In this document: positions 6,491 to 6,870 of the stretch, one piece after another
Layout of the letters: each line of letters begins with the position of its first letter
Numbering within the stretch: the stretch's first letter is position 1
From: Sphingomonadaceae bacterium
GTDB lineage: Bacteria; Pseudomonadota; Alphaproteobacteria; Sphingomonadales; Sphingomonadaceae
Reading direction: 5' to 3'
NCBI GenBank assembly: GCA_009923795.1
Contig: RFSU01000122.1
Coordinates: 1 to 6,870 of the forward strand
Length of the DNA: 6,870 nucleotides
The notes under the pieces: generated by a model
What the model was told of the DNA's origin: nothing
What the model saw: the letters and a program-made list of their open reading frames with translations, nothing else
The model's database searches: none
Translations under genes and position numbers: made by a program

Positions 6491-6870
6491 ATGGATGATG
6501 TGCGCCTCACGCTTGATCGGGTGATCCGGGAACGGGGGGAGGATTATGCCGCGCTCTCCCGTCTTATCGGGCGTAATCCGGCTTATATTCAACAGTTTAT
6601 CCGGCGGGGCAGCCCGCGGCGCTTGGCCGAGGCGGATCGTCGGACGCTGGCACGCTATCTGGCGATGGACGAAAAATTACTCGGCGCGCCAGAGCCTTTG
6701 GGTGCACCACTCGCGCCAGCCGCCCTTGTGCCTGTGCCCCGGCTAGCGGTGGAGGCCTCGGCCGGGCCGGGTGCTCTTGGTGATCAGGAAGAGGCGGTGG
6801 CCCAATTTGGATTTGATGTCCGTTGGCTCCGTCGTTTGACGGCAACGCCGCAGCTTGTGTCGGCCATTTC
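6491..6870 (+). CDS. HTH / S24-peptidase-like transcriptional repressor, N-terminal 126 residues (partial, runs off right edge)
   Basis: From the ATG at 6491 the frame is open to the right edge. Residues 1-58 form a helix-turn-helix domain: LDRVIRERGEDYAALSRLIG, then NPAYIQQFIRRGSPRRLAE as the turn and recognition helix, then RRTLARYL. A Pro/Ala-rich linker (about 65-83) leads into VPRLAVEASAGPGALGD, which looks like the entry strand of the S24 (LexA/CI-like) peptidase fold, and FGFDVRWLRRL. The catalytic Ser and Lys would lie beyond the window, so self-cleavage ability cannot be judged. Proteins of this layout are repressors of the LexA/CI type; similar chromosomal copies occur in sphingomonads from memory. 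No Shine-Dalgarno sequence precedes the ATG, and a leaderless transcript is possible. Placed divergently from the minus-strand cluster, it is the best candidate to control that cluster and itself. No phage gene is visible nearby, so a prophage origin is not supported. Confidence 0.85.
   Translation, partial: MDDVRLTLDRVIRERGEDYAALSRLIGRNPAYIQQFIRRGSPRRLAEADRRTLARYLAMDEKLLGAPEPLGAPLAPAALVPVPRLAVEASAGPGALGDQEEAVAQFGFDVRWLRRLTATPQLVSAI

Noticed and set aside
6491..6870. Prophage or genomic island boundary suggested by the CI-like repressor.
   Set aside because: No integrase, phage structural gene, tRNA or attachment repeat is visible, and the neighbouring genes are housekeeping or metabolic. 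HTH-S24 proteins also occur as ordinary chromosomal regulators.
1..6870. Search for tRNA or rRNA genes, CRISPR arrays, insertion sequences, toxin-antitoxin pairs and known defence systems.
   Set aside because: No cloverleaf sequence, regularly spaced repeats, transposase or defence-type domain was found by eye on either strand. The coupled 58/116-residue pair was considered as a toxin-antitoxin module, but neither protein resembles a known toxin.

Overview
The window looks like ordinary chromosome of an alphaproteobacterium, most likely a sphingomonad. The reasons are an archaeal-type class I lysyl-tRNA synthetase (typical of alphaproteobacteria), GC-rich codon choice, frequent GTG starts, short GC-rich palindromic repeats of a kind common in Sphingomonadales, and several proteins that read like sphingomonad families. 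The genus cannot be fixed from the sequence. I see no tRNA, rRNA, CRISPR array, transposase or integrase.

Layout, left to right. A helicase-like gene on the minus strand runs off the left edge (1-294). It is divergent, across a 53-bp gap, from lysK (348-1913, plus), a complete class I lysyl-tRNA synthetase. lysK converges on a secreted DUF885 metallopeptidase-like gene (1954-3777, minus); a perfect GC-rich palindrome lies between the two stop codons. A 100-bp gap with a weak hairpin separates it from a tight minus-strand cluster, read from right to left: a 58-residue helix-turn-helix-like protein (6206-6382), a 116-residue protein of unknown function (5859-6209, ATGA overlap), a secreted amidohydrolase (4557-5828, 30-bp gap) and a prolyl-4-hydroxylase-like 2-oxoglutarate/Fe(II) oxygenase (3878-4546, 10-bp gap). 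Divergent from this cluster, across a 108-bp AT-richer region with several dyads, is an HTH/S24-type repressor (6491 onward, plus) that runs off the right edge before its catalytic residues.

How it may work together. The cluster and the S24 repressor share one control region, so the S24 protein is the obvious candidate regulator of the cluster and of itself. A small HTH-only protein facing an HTH-S24 protein across dyads resembles a CI/Cro switch, here attached to metabolic genes rather than a prophage. That is inference. The cluster combines an exported zinc amidohydrolase (peptidase/prolidase type), a cytoplasmic prolyl hydroxylase-like enzyme and, next door, an exported DUF885 enzyme, which hints at peptide processing, but no substrate can be read from the sequence.

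The most interesting points are the S24/small-HTH control region, the two unrecognised small proteins, and a palindromic repeat that appears to be read in frame inside the helicase gene. The rest is conventional.
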